From contig NZ_JBQKME010000007.1 in NCBI RefSeq assembly GCF_052115865.1, positions 1 through 64,000 of the forward strand: a stretch of DNA of 64,000 bases, written 5' to 3'. The notes under the pieces are model-generated. The model was not told where the DNA came from. It searched no databases and saw only the letters and a list, made by a program, of their open reading frames with translations. The DNA comes from Fundicoccus_A sp052115865. Its GTDB lineage: Bacteria > Bacillota > Bacilli > Lactobacillales > Aerococcaceae. The stretch's first letter is position 1. Every line of letters starts with the position of its first letter. A program made the translations under genes and the position numbers. Shown piece after piece: positions 35,646 through 44,810 of the stretch.

Positions 35646-35686
35646 AAGCAATTAAATCTACGCTACAAACGCCTACTTAATTGCTT
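35646..35686 (-). terminator. Terminator of pullulanase gene
   Basis: AAGCAATTAA / TTAATTGCTT stem with a long loop, then TTTTTAT on the minus strand. Confidence 0.75.
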
Positions 35687-35712
35687 CAATTAATTAATAT
35701 TTATTTTTTGTT

Positions 35713-37665
35713 TTAGGAAAGGTATTGCTTTAAGACAATGGAAGTATAAGGTTCAATCGCAATCGTATTGATCATTGGGGTAACAGTGTGATCATCGAGA
35801 TGAACTGTACCGTCAATTAACTTAACTATATACTCGCCTTCATCTAGTGGATAATTAACTCGGTTATTTTGTGCATTAAAGACGACAATTAAGCGTTGAT
35901 TATCCTTTTTGTATTCAAAAGCCACAATCTGATAGTCTGCCCGCAACAAGGTCATGGTCTCTTTGATTTCATCGTAGGTACTTAAAGTCAATAAAGGTTC
36001 AGACTGACGTAAAGCTATCAATTTGCGCGTCAACTCAACGGAATGCCGGTAAGTTTCTTGACGCATCCAATCAATTTGATTGATAGCATCCAAACTATTA
36101 TAACTATCTCTCACCCCATTTTTAGTCCGTAAAAATTCTTGACCTGCATGAATAAAGGAAATGCCTTGAGATAATAATACAATAGTCGTTGCCATTTCAT
36201 GTCGTTTAATCAAGGTATCTTTATCTAGATTGGGGTCGGCGGCTGTTAAGCGGTCATAAAGTGTGTAATTATCATGTGCTTCTACATACTGTATCAACTG
36301 TTTAGGGTCATCATAATTTCCAAAATCAACACCCGCCATAAAGTTTTTAGCTAGTTTTTGTTCCATATACCAAGCACCATTAATAAAGCCACGGGCTTTG
36401 GCATCAAAATCATTCCCTTTTAAAGCTTCACGCAGTCCATCATTAAATTGCCCAATTCTTGGCATAAAACTGGCATTATTATGTGACGCTTTTTTATCAC
36501 TGTCTAATGCTGTAGCTAAATCCCAGCCTTCACCAAATAACAGGATGGATGGATCAATCGCATCTAAAGTCTTACGCACTTCATTCATCGTGGTAATGTC
36601 ATGAATCCCCATTAAATCAAAACGGAACCCATCAATATGATATTCCTCTACCCAATATTTAACACTATCTAAAATATACTTACGCATCATATAACGTTCT
36701 GAAGCCGTATCATTCCCTACACCTGTCCCATTAGACAATCTGCCCGCCTCATCATAGCGATAAAAATATCCCGGAACAGTTTTATGGAAACTTTGATGTT
36801 CTACTTCATAGACATGGTTATAAACAACATCCATAATGACTCGAATTCCTGCATCATGTAACGCTTTTATCATTTGCTTTAATTCCGTAATCCGTAAAAA
36901 CGGATCGTAAGGATTTGTTGAATAAGATCCTTCTGGCGCATTGAAATTATAAGGATCATAACCCCAATTGTATTCCACTGGTTCTTCAACCGTTTCATCG
37001 ACCGTGGCATAATCAAAGATTGGTAAAAACTCAACATGAGTTACCCCTAATTTTTTCAAATAGTCAATCCCCGTTGGTGATCCAACTTTATTTTTGGTTC
37101 CTTTTTCAGTAAAAGCCAAAAATTTTCCTCGATGACTTATGCCACCATTATCATCAACAGAAAAATCACGAACATGGAGTTCATAAATAATAGCCTTACT
37201 TTTGTCTTCAAAAGCTGGCATTCTCTCGCCCCAACCTTCAGGGTTTGTTCGTTTTAAATCGACAACAACCGAACGGTGTCCATTAACCGTAACAGCCTTT
37301 GCATAAGGATCAACAGTCATTTTAACGCTAGAATCTAAAAAAGTTAAGCGATAACGGTAAGTCAAACCATGCTGGTCACCATCAATTCTTTTTTCAAAAA
37401 TCCGATTATCGGCTGACCGTGACATGAGAATGGTTTTCTTTAGACTACCGTAATAGCCATCGTAAATCATAATTTCAACTTGTGAAGCAGTTGGTGCCCA
37501 CAATTTAAACTCAGTGTATTCAGGTGTATAGATCGCACCAAGATTTCCGGTGTAATAATTCCGAGAAACAAAAACAGCATCGCGTGTCATCAATCGTAAG
37601 GCATCTTTTATTTGTTTTTGTCTTAATTCATTCGTGGGATCAGGTAGTTTACTATATCTTTTCAT
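35713..37665 (-). CDS. pulA: Type I pullulanase (GH13)
   Basis: A 650-residue alpha-1,6-debranching enzyme without a signal peptide, so intracellular glycogen or maltodextrin debranching is likely. Order: N-terminal CBM48-like domain (YTEFKLWAPTASQVEIMIYD about 50), YELHVRDFS, the barrel with catalytic Asp in DGFRFDLMG, Glu in LLFGEGWDL and transition-state Asp in VEAHDNYTLYDRL, then a C-terminal beta domain. Length is that of the short cytosolic type I group. GGAG precedes the ATG. Confidence 0.93.
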   Translation of the reverse strand: MKRYSKLPDPTNELRQKQIKDALRLMTRDAVFVSRNYYTGNLGAIYTPEYTEFKLWAPTASQVEIMIYDGYYGSLKKTILMSRSADNRIFEKRIDGDQHGLTYRYRLTFLDSSVKMTVDPYAKAVTVNGHRSVVVDLKRTNPEGWGERMPAFEDKSKAIIYELHVRDFSVDDNGGISHRGKFLAFTEKGTKNKVGSPTGIDYLKKLGVTHVEFLPIFDYATVDETVEEPVEYNWGYDPYNFNAPEGSYSTNPYDPFLRITELKQMIKALHDAGIRVIMDVVYNHVYEVEHQSFHKTVPGYFYRYDEAGRLSNGTGVGNDTASERYMMRKYILDSVKYWVEEYHIDGFRFDLMGIHDITTMNEVRKTLDAIDPSILLFGEGWDLATALDSDKKASHNNASFMPRIGQFNDGLREALKGNDFDAKARGFINGAWYMEQKLAKNFMAGVDFGNYDDPKQLIQYVEAHDNYTLYDRLTAADPNLDKDTLIKRHEMATTIVLLSQGISFIHAGQEFLRTKNGVRDSYNSLDAINQIDWMRQETYRHSVELTRKLIALRQSEPLLTLSTYDEIKETMTLLRADYQIVAFEYKKDNQRLIVVFNAQNNRVNYPLDEGEYIVKLIDGTVHLDDHTVTPMINTIAIEPYTSIVLKQYLS

Positions 37666-37711
37666 TTTAATCTCCCATTTTTCTTTTTAGTAACTCTACT
37701 TTACATGCAAA

Positions 37712-37744
37712 TAAAAAAAAACACAACTCAAGCAAGTTGTGTTT
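37712..37744 (-). terminator. Terminator of ntdP
   Basis: ACACAACT / AGTTGTGT stem followed on the minus strand by nine T residues. Confidence 0.88.
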
Positions 37745-37773
37745 AACGTCAAACAGTGAATTCATTACTATTG

Positions 37774-38325
37774 TTAGTTATGTCGATGTTTTTTTCGATG
37801 GGTTAATTGTATATAGCGTTCGTACCAGATATTAACAAACTCCGGAGAGAATGGACCTTTTTTCTCATCAATCCAACGAACAAGTTCTTGAATATTATAT
37901 TTTAAAATAGGGTCTATTTCATCAGGATAATTGTATTTTTTCGTATGTATTTCATATTCGTCAACATCCAACAAACGTTTTTCTCCATCAGGAAACACTT
38001 TAATATCTAAATCATAATCGATATATTTTAAAGCTTCATTATCGATTAAATAAGGAGATGCTAAATTACAATAATATGTCACGCCTCTTTTACGTATCAT
38101 GGCCACAATATTAAACCAAAAGTGTTTATGAAAATACATTAGAGCGACTTCCCTTGTAACCCATCTTCTCCCATCTGCTTCAGTTACTAAAGTATGATCA
38201 TTACATCCAATGATTGATTGATCACTTGTTTTTAGCACCATATTATCGCGCCAAGTCCGATGCAATGAACCGTCATGTTTATAACTTTTAATAGTGATGA
38301 ATTCACCTTCTCTGGGCTGCTTCAT
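37774..38325 (-). CDS. ntdP: Nucleoside tri-/diphosphate phosphatase, DUF402
   Basis: A 183-residue protein of the DUF402 family, whose characterised Firmicute members (YgaC/NtdP) hydrolyse nucleoside tri- and diphosphates. Family features include EFITIKSYKHDGSLHRTW, FWFNIVAMIRKRGVTYYCNLASP and the acidic metal-site segment YIDYDLDIKVFPDG. Start at ATG 38325 with AGAGGA 6 bases upstream; the preceding GTG is not favoured. Ends with a histidine/lysine-rich tail. Symbol by family similarity. Confidence 0.85.
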   Translation of the reverse strand: MKQPREGEFITIKSYKHDGSLHRTWRDNMVLKTSDQSIIGCNDHTLVTEADGRRWVTREVALMYFHKHFWFNIVAMIRKRGVTYYCNLASPYLIDNEALKYIDYDLDIKVFPDGEKRLLDVDEYEIHTKKYNYPDEIDPILKYNIQELVRWIDEKKGPFSPEFVNIWYERYIQLTHRKKHRHN

Positions 38326-38460
38326 CACTTATCCTCTTTCTGTTTGCGTTCATTTTATGATTTACATCATAAATCTATCCTTTTGCATTATAACATAAGA
38401 GGAAGAAGTCTGGTGACTTTTTAGCTGTTTTTATTTTAAAACTTTCACCCCCATTATTTT

Positions 38461-38470
38461 AATAAATATC
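38461..38470 (+). repeat. Dispersed motif AATAAATATC, copy 11
   Basis: Left flank of array D. It is followed by TCC, which fits NCY. Confidence 0.8.
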
Positions 38471-38530
38471 TCCTTAGGAAAAGTAGGAAGTAGTACCCAA
38501 GTTTTTGAAAAATAAATGCGAAGCAGGGAA

Positions 38531-38824
38531 ACGCAGGGAAGTAAAACAGTGGGAAGGGAACCTGTTTGGCAAACGCAGGGAACTAAATCCGTTTGAGGGG
38601 TACGCGTTTGCTGAACGCAGGGAACTAAATCCGTTTGAGAGGTACGCGTTTGCTAAACGCAGGGAACTAAATCCGTTTGAGGGGTACGCGTTTGCTGAAC
38701 GCAGGGAACTAAATCCGTTTGAGGGGTACGCGTTTGCTAAACGCAGGGAACTAAATCCGTTTGAGGGGTACGCGTTTGCTAAACGCAGGGAACTAAAATC
38801 ACCGGATGGGAACGCGTTTACCAT
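38531..38824. repeat. 42-bp tandem array (array D, 7 units)
   Basis: Units begin with ACGCAGGGAA at 38531, 38573, 38615, 38657, 38699, 38741 and 38783, exactly 42 bases apart. The five central units are nearly identical; the outer two are diverged. Each unit junction holds AAACGC facing GCGTTT. Both strands remain open (plus: ERRELNPFEGYAFA; minus: FSSLRLANAYPSNG), a consequence of the period being a multiple of three. The array lies in the 38326-38996 gap, between ntdP and a secreted-protein gene. Confidence 0.9.
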
Positions 38825-38884
38825 AGACAGGCAAAGGGAGGCGTTCAGCAAACATCAGTCAGCCCCTATCAACTTGATTATCTA

Positions 38885-38894
38885 AATAAATATC
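38885..38894 (+). repeat. Dispersed motif AATAAATATC, copy 12
   Basis: Right flank of array D, same orientation as copy 11. It is followed by TCC, which fits NCY. Confidence 0.8.
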
Positions 38895-38928
38895 TCCTGG
38901 AGTAAGCAATGAGCACTAATGAAAACCA

Positions 38929-38969
38929 AAAACCCCATCGTTAGGAGCAATTACCTAACGATGGGATTT
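38929..38969 (-). terminator. Terminator of secreted acidic protein gene
   Basis: CCCATCGTTAGG / CCTAACGATGGG perfect stem followed on the minus strand by GTTTTTGG. Confidence 0.88.
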
Positions 38970-38996
38970 TACAAGCTACTTTTTTAATCTATTCCA

Positions 38997-40130
38997 TTAC
39001 TCTTCAGTAGAGTCAGATTCATCTGTCGTTGATTCTGATTCTTCAACAGATTCTTCTGAACTTTCATCGGTTGACTCTTCAGCTGCGGACTCTTCAGAAC
39101 TTTCAGTTTCTTCATCTGCTGATTCTTCGGTTGTTTCTTCCTCTGCTGGTTCTTCTTCAGCAGGTTCAGTCACTTCTTCAATTGCTTCAGCATCGTCAGC
39201 AGTAGGAATGCGAGCTTCTTCATTTGTCATACCATCCGCGTAAGCAGAAAGCTTATAGTACATTAAGTAGTCAAAGCCAGCGCCACCAGCACCTAAAGGC
39301 TCATCATAAACTTGAGTGATTTTTCCATCTTCAAAGAAGAAAAACTCGATTAAGGTATCGTCATAATTCGTTCCACTAAAGGTCGTAAAAACTTCTACAG
39401 GTTTTTCATCATGGAACATCATCGCATGACCAGTAAAGACCGGATTCTCAGCAGCTAATTCTTCAACGGTTGCATTACTTTCAAGTAATTCATTGACACG
39501 TTCGGCTGCCATAAAAGTATCATAGTCGATATCATGGTAGTTATTGACAAGTCCTACTAAAATTGCCTCATCTTCATAGAAGTACACATATAAAGTAGCT
39601 AATTTTTCTTCGGGCTCTTCCGTCACAACAGTATCACCATCGGTTAACTCTTCAGTTGACTCTTCATCACTTGCCGCTTCACTTTCTTCTTCTAACATCG
39701 CTTGACTAATATCTTCTTCACCATTGTACACATACTCTAAAATCGTTTCAGTTTCTGATAACTCATAGGCCTGAGGTTCTACCCCACCATCAAAGTTTAC
39801 AGCAATTTCTTCCATTGACGGTCCAAGATCATAACCATAATAAATATCTCCAACTTGGAACTGATTTAGAAAGTCAATATAATATTTTTTCGCTTGAGTT
39901 GTCGCTGGCGTACCCGCTTCTTCCGTGACCAACGCCTCAACATTCGCAATAATCTCAGAAGGATCAAAGCTTGTACCCTCTTCTTCGTTCGCATCTGTTT
40001 CTTCAGAGCTTACCTCTTCAACTTGACTGGAGTCTTCCGACGAACTTTCTTGAGCTAGAAAAGCAGTTGTTGAATAGGATAGCTGACTCGCTAGTAATCC
40101 AGCAACAGTAACTTTCAGAAATTTCTTCAT
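38997..40130 (-). CDS. Secreted acidic protein, function unknown
   Basis: A 377-residue protein with a type I signal peptide (MKKFLKVTVAGLLASQ...TTAFLAQESSS) and no cysteine. Residues about 30-60 and 315-377 are very rich in Glu, Ser, Asp and Thr and are probably disordered. The middle (about 75-310) looks folded, with YYIDFLNQFQVGDIYYGYDLG and a conserved-looking VFTTFSGTNYDDTLIEFFFFEDG. There is no LPxTG, membrane anchor or lipobox. Similar domain-of-unknown-function proteins occur in Lactobacillales; I cannot name a role. Confidence 0.75.
   Translation of the reverse strand: MKKFLKVTVAGLLASQLSYSTTAFLAQESSSEDSSQVEEVSSEETDANEEEGTSFDPSEIIANVEALVTEEAGTPATTQAKKYYIDFLNQFQVGDIYYGYDLGPSMEEIAVNFDGGVEPQAYELSETETILEYVYNGEEDISQAMLEEESEAASDEESTEELTDGDTVVTEEPEEKLATLYVYFYEDEAILVGLVNNYHDIDYDTFMAAERVNELLESNATVEELAAENPVFTGHAMMFHDEKPVEVFTTFSGTNYDDTLIEFFFFEDGKITQVYDEPLGAGGAGFDYLMYYKLSAYADGMTNEEARIPTADDAEAIEEVTEPAEEEPAEEETTEESADEETESSEESAAEESTDESSEESVEESESTTDESDSTEE
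39839..39848 (+). repeat. Dispersed motif AATAAATATC, copy 13
   Basis: Antisense in the secreted-protein gene, reading D-I-Y-Y. It is followed by TCC, which fits NCY. Confidence 0.8.
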
Positions 40131-40224
40131 TAATAGTTCTCCTTTTTACAATTGATTGTATTTCACTTATTGAAATACATGTACATATTATACTTAATCA
40201 GAGAATTAAATGATAATAATATGA

Positions 40225-41292
40225 TTAGTCAATCATAGCCGACTCTAGATAAGCCACTAAAAGATTATAGGTAGCATCAACCGATTGAGCATGAGTACGT
40301 TCAAAGGCATGACTTGCATCAATGCCTGCTCCCAATAAGCCATGACGGACATCAGCCCCAGCTTTCATTGCCGCTGATGCATCACTTCCGTAATATGGAT
40401 AAATATCAAGTTTATAAGGGATATTATTTTCTTGTGACAATTTAACTAATTGGTTACGTAAACCAAGATGATAAGGTCCGCTGCCATCTTTCACACAAAT
40501 GGAAACTGTATATTCATCTGACTGCTGGTCATCCCCCAATGCCCCCATATCAACGGCTAGATACTCAACTACTTCATCCGAAATATTTGAATTACCACCA
40601 TAACCAATTTCTTCATTGGTTGAAATATAGAAATGAGTGCTGTGGGCTAGTTTAATTTCATTTTTTGAAACTGCCTGAATAATCTCTAATAATAAAGACA
40701 CACTGACTTTATCGTCCAAATGTCGTGATTTAATATAACCATTATCGGTAATCTCTACACGCGATTCAAAACTAATAAAATCTCCTACTTCAATCCCTAA
40801 CTCACGGACATCGGCTTCTGAATTAACCAACTCATCGAGACGGATTTCCATATTATCTTGATTGCGTTCTGCCGTACGAGCATCTTTATACACATGAACA
40901 CTGGTTTGATGCATTAAAATCGTCCCGGTGAACATTTTGTCAGACATTGAAGAATGAATTGTACAATAAGTACCTTCGATTGAGTTATACGTAAAGCCAC
41001 CAATTAAATCAATTTTGATGCGCCCATTAGGCTTTATCGCACGGACAATTGCTCCTAAGGTATCGACGTGAGCAGTCACAAAACGATGTTTGTTGGTATC
41101 TTTTCCTTCTAGTGAAACAAGTAAGCCACCTTTTGGAGTATGCTCAACTTTTACCCCCGAGGCTTCTAATTCATTTTGGATTTGGGCAATAATATTTTGC
41201 GTATAGCCGGTTGGTGAAGGGATATTGGTTAAAGCAGCGATATTTATTAGGCGGTTTTTCGATTTTTCATTCAGTACATAGTCTTTTAGCAT
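40225..41292 (-). CDS. M42 family aminopeptidase/endoglucanase-like
   Basis: A 355-residue cytoplasmic di-metal peptidase of the M42 (PepA/FrvX) family. Metal-binding motifs: VTAHVDTLG (about 73-81), SRHLDDKVS (about 187), catalytic Glu in STNEEIGYGG, AVDMGALG, and the distal His in DASHAFERTH. Annotations as endoglucanase for this family are historical; glutamyl/aspartyl aminopeptidase activity is likelier. AAGGAG precedes the ATG. Confidence 0.9.
   Translation of the reverse strand: MLKDYVLNEKSKNRLINIAALTNIPSPTGYTQNIIAQIQNELEASGVKVEHTPKGGLLVSLEGKDTNKHRFVTAHVDTLGAIVRAIKPNGRIKIDLIGGFTYNSIEGTYCTIHSSMSDKMFTGTILMHQTSVHVYKDARTAERNQDNMEIRLDELVNSEADVRELGIEVGDFISFESRVEITDNGYIKSRHLDDKVSVSLLLEIIQAVSKNEIKLAHSTHFYISTNEEIGYGGNSNISDEVVEYLAVDMGALGDDQQSDEYTVSICVKDGSGPYHLGLRNQLVKLSQENNIPYKLDIYPYYGSDASAAMKAGADVRHGLLGAGIDASHAFERTHAQSVDATYNLLVAYLESAMID
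41239..41248 (-). repeat. Dispersed motif AATAAATATC, copy 14
   Basis: Sense near the start of the M42 gene, reading L-I-N-I-A-A. It is followed by GCT, which fits NCY. Confidence 0.8.
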
Positions 41293-41314
41293 AGTTTTGC
41301 TCCTTTATGGTGTA

Positions 41315-43075
41315 TTAGTAATCATCTGTTTGGGTTGTAGTTGTTTGCATGCGATAATATAAGCCTTTCATCCGCATCAGGCTGTCGTGATTGCCTTGTT
41401 CAACAATTTGACCTTGATTCATAACGAGAATGATATCGGATTGTTGAATGGTTGAAAGTCGATGGGCGATAATAAAGCTTGTTCGACCTTCCATTAATGT
41501 TTGTAAAGCTTCTTGAATCAAAATTTCTGTCCGTGTATCGATGGATGAGGTGGCTTCGTCTAGGATTAATAACTGTGGTAGCTCTACAAATATACGTGCA
41601 ATCGTTAATAATTGGCGTTGGCCTTGGGATAAGGATGCGCCGGCATCGGATAGATAGGTATCGTAGCCTTGTGGTAATTGTTCAATAAAATGATGCGCCC
41701 GTGCAGCTTTTGCTGCTTCAATAACTTGTTCACGGCTTGTATCAGGATAGCCATAGGCTATATTATCATGGATGGTTGCGGTTTTTAACCAGGTTTCTTG
41801 TAGAACCATCCCAAACTGGGCTCGTATAGAGTCCCTTGTAAAGTCTGTAATTGGCTGATTATCAATTAAAATCTGTCCACTCTTTAGATCATAAAAACGC
41901 ATGAGCAAGTTAATTAACGTTGATTTACCCGCACCAGTTGGACCGACAATCGCAACTTTTTGGCCCCTTGGAACAGATAAGGTTAAATTCTCAATTAATT
42001 TTTGATTAGGGACATACGAAAAGCTTGCTTGATTAAAGGTAACTTTTCCTTCAATATCTTTTGAATCTAAAATTCGCAGGCCTGTTTCTTGCTCAGGTTC
42101 ACGGTCAATCAAGTCATACAAACGTTCCGCACAGGCAATCGCACTTTGTAATTCGGCCAAGACGTTTGAAATCTCATTAAAGGGCTTCGTATATTGATTG
42201 GCATAATTTAAAAATGTTGTCAGAGAACCAACGGTAAACGTTCCTTGCATAATTCGAATGGCACCAAAAAATGTTAAGGATGCGTAAATTAAAGCATTGA
42301 TAAAACGGGTGGTCGGATTAATCGTGGACGAATAAAAGATAGCCTTTTGAGAATAATCCGCATATTGGTGGTTGATTGGACCAAACTGTTCGATGACTTC
42401 TGATTGGTAATTAAATAAGCGAACAATCTCATTTTGTTGAACGTGCTCTTCTATCATTTGTGTATGCATACCGCGATACTGCGTTTGTTTTTGGAAATAT
42501 TGGTAGGAACGCCCTGCAATAAAACGGGCAAAGAACAAGGATATTGGTGTAAGGACAACGACAATTAACATCATTAATAAGTCAATTTGTCCCATCGTAA
42601 AAATCGTAATAAGAATCGTTAAGACCCCTGCGAATAGTTGGTTAATGATCATAATAATCCCATCTGCTAATTGCTCCGCATCTGTCGATATACGACTGAC
42701 CAAGTCCCCTGTCGATTGACGGTCTAAAAAGCTTAACGGCATTTTATGAACTTTTTCTATGCTTTTCTCACGTAAGATGCCAACCGCTTTATAGGTCATC
42801 TGATTATAAATAACGGGATTGGACCACTGTAGAAACACATTAATTAAAACAACAATGGCAATTTGTATTAAAATACGACTTAATACATCAAAGTTAACCT
42901 GATTAACCGTGATCGTTTGGTCAATCGCCAAACCAATCAGAATCGGTAAATAAATCGTTAAAGCAACTTGAGCCACTGTTCCAATAATCGATAAAATAAA
43001 TAACAACTTTTGATCCCATAATAAATTAAACACACGTCGCATGGTTGTAAACGAATTTGTATTTTGCTTACTCAT
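41315..43075 (-). CDS. ABC exporter half-transporter, subunit 2 (canonical NBD)
   Basis: Start at ATG 43075 (MSKQNTNSF) with AGGAGG upstream, overlapping the previous stop by 8 bases; the reading from 43129 runs into the neighbour. The 586-residue product has six membrane helices, Walker A GPTGAGKS, a Walker B with the catalytic Glu (LLILDEATSSID) and the switch His in IIAHRLST. The signature is LSQGQ rather than LSGGQ. Partners with the 43068-44810 protein as a LmrCD/BmrCD-like heterodimeric multidrug exporter. Confidence 0.9.
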   Translation of the reverse strand: MSKQNTNSFTTMRRVFNLLWDQKLLFILSIIGTVAQVALTIYLPILIGLAIDQTITVNQVNFDVLSRILIQIAIVVLINVFLQWSNPVIYNQMTYKAVGILREKSIEKVHKMPLSFLDRQSTGDLVSRISTDAEQLADGIIMIINQLFAGVLTILITIFTMGQIDLLMMLIVVVLTPISLFFARFIAGRSYQYFQKQTQYRGMHTQMIEEHVQQNEIVRLFNYQSEVIEQFGPINHQYADYSQKAIFYSSTINPTTRFINALIYASLTFFGAIRIMQGTFTVGSLTTFLNYANQYTKPFNEISNVLAELQSAIACAERLYDLIDREPEQETGLRILDSKDIEGKVTFNQASFSYVPNQKLIENLTLSVPRGQKVAIVGPTGAGKSTLINLLMRFYDLKSGQILIDNQPITDFTRDSIRAQFGMVLQETWLKTATIHDNIAYGYPDTSREQVIEAAKAARAHHFIEQLPQGYDTYLSDAGASLSQGQRQLLTIARIFVELPQLLILDEATSSIDTRTEILIQEALQTLMEGRTSFIIAHRLSTIQQSDIILVMNQGQIVEQGNHDSLMRMKGLYYRMQTTTTQTDDY

Positions 43076-44810
43076 TATTCGTAACCTCCTTGACCTGTTG
43101 TGATTGATGAATTTCTTGATAAACATCAACGGATTTTAATAAGTCTTCATGTTTACCAAAACCAAGTTGTTTACCTGAATCTAAAACTAAAATATTGTCC
43201 GCCGCTTCAATACTTCTAGTCCGTTGTGAAATCATAAAGATTGTTCGATCAGAATAGTATTTATTCAAAGCGATACGAAATTGATTTTCGGTCAGAAAAT
43301 CAATTGCAGAAGTTGAGTCGTCAAAGATTAAAATAGGTGCAGATTTTACAAGAGCTCGAGCGATGGTTAAACGTTGCCTTTGTCCACCTGAAAAGTTTCG
43401 ACCAAAAGCTTCAACCCTCTCGTCTAGTCCATTTTCCTTTTGGCGGATAAACTCCGTTGCTTGGGCTGCATCCAAGGCCTGCCATAATTCTTCTTCTGTA
43501 GCCTCTGGATTCCCAACTAAAAGATTCGACCGAATTGTCCCTTGAAATAATGTCGCTTTTTGCGGAACAATACTGATTTGTTTTCGAATATCGTTCCGAG
43601 TACTAACATCCAATAATTGATCGTTAAACCAAATAGAACCTGCTTCTGGGTCATAGGTTTTCGTTAACAAGGAAATCAGTGCGGATTTCCCTGCCCCAGT
43701 TCCTCCAATCACACCAATCATCTCACCTTGGTTGACTGTAAAATTCAAGCCTTCCAATACTGGTCGGCGGTTATTTGGATAAGTAAAGATGACATCTTCA
43801 AAGACAATTTGTGTGTTTGCTTTAATAGGCGTAGTACCAGGAGCATCATTGTCAAAGTGTTGTTCTTCATCAGCAATTTCAAGCACTTCTACTACCCGTT
43901 GCGCACTAACAAGCGAACGGTTTAACACCATAACAACCATGGCTAATTTAATTAATTCAACTAAAATCGCCAATAAATAATTTACTAAAGCAACCAGTTG
44001 CCCTTGGGTTAAAGTCCCTTCATTGATGAAGTTTCCGCCCTGCCAAATGACTAAAATTAAAGTGACATTCACTACTAAATAGGTTAAAGGGTTCGTTAAA
44101 ACACTAATAAAACCTACCTTGATTTGGTCTTTGGTTAATTGGTCATTTTCATTTTTAAATTGCGTAAATTCCCGATCACCTTGCCTAAATGCACGGATAA
44201 CGCGGATACCTTGGATTTGCTCGGAAGTGATAGTCACCAAGCGATCCAAAGTCTTCCTAGCTTTGGCATACAATGGGGCTGAAAAGTAAGTAATCGATCC
44301 AATGATTAAAAATAAAATAACAATCATGGCTAAGAAATAGCTTGTCATTCGTAAATCAATATTCATTGCCATGATTAAGGAACCGACTACGATAAAAGGC
44401 GATCTTAAAAACAAGCGAAAAAATGTATTCAAGCCTGATTGGATTTGAAAAGTATCACTTGTATTACGCGTCACCAGACTCGACGGTGATATGCGATCGA
44501 CGGATTCTTTTGATAAATACGTTATTTTTTCAAATAAGTCATGATTTAAGTTTTCAGCAAAGCCAATTGCCGCTTTAGCTGAAAAATACTGCGCACTGAT
44601 TGAAAATATTAAGCCAACAAAAGCCAAAGCAAACATGATGACGATATATTGAATGACATTATTTCGGTTACCAGACGGAATTGCTACATCGATGACAATA
44701 GCGACAATCGATGGAACAAGTAACTCTAATAAAGCTTCAACTAATTTAAATATTGGCCCTAAAAAGCTCGGCAGTTTATAACCATCAAAATACTTTAATA
44801 ATCGTTTCAT
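43068..44810 (-). CDS. ABC exporter half-transporter, subunit 1 (degenerate NBD)
   Basis: A 580-residue half-transporter with six helices, Walker A GGTGAGKS and signature FSGGQRQR. Walker B reads ILIFDDSTSAID with Asp in place of the catalytic Glu, and the switch His is replaced by Gln (ISQRTRS). Those changes define the degenerate site of heterodimeric exporters such as LmrCD, BmrCD and TM287/288. The start overlaps the mutY stop by 4 bases, so translation is coupled. Confidence 0.9.
   Translation of the reverse strand: MKRLLKYFDGYKLPSFLGPIFKLVEALLELLVPSIVAIVIDVAIPSGNRNNVIQYIVIMFALAFVGLIFSISAQYFSAKAAIGFAENLNHDLFEKITYLSKESVDRISPSSLVTRNTSDTFQIQSGLNTFFRLFLRSPFIVVGSLIMAMNIDLRMTSYFLAMIVILFLIIGSITYFSAPLYAKARKTLDRLVTITSEQIQGIRVIRAFRQGDREFTQFKNENDQLTKDQIKVGFISVLTNPLTYLVVNVTLILVIWQGGNFINEGTLTQGQLVALVNYLLAILVELIKLAMVVMVLNRSLVSAQRVVEVLEIADEEQHFDNDAPGTTPIKANTQIVFEDVIFTYPNNRRPVLEGLNFTVNQGEMIGVIGGTGAGKSALISLLTKTYDPEAGSIWFNDQLLDVSTRNDIRKQISIVPQKATLFQGTIRSNLLVGNPEATEEELWQALDAAQATEFIRQKENGLDERVEAFGRNFSGGQRQRLTIARALVKSAPILIFDDSTSAIDFLTENQFRIALNKYYSDRTIFMISQRTRSIEAADNILVLDSGKQLGFGKHEDLLKSVDVYQEIHQSQQVKEVTNNE

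Noticed and set aside
38505..38885. Plus-strand ORF of 126 codons (ERRELNPFEGYAFA repeats) and its minus-strand counterpart.
   Set aside because: Both strands are open for the same arithmetic reason, no good ribosome binding site precedes the ATG, and the array ends are diverged. Kept as a repeat, not a gene.
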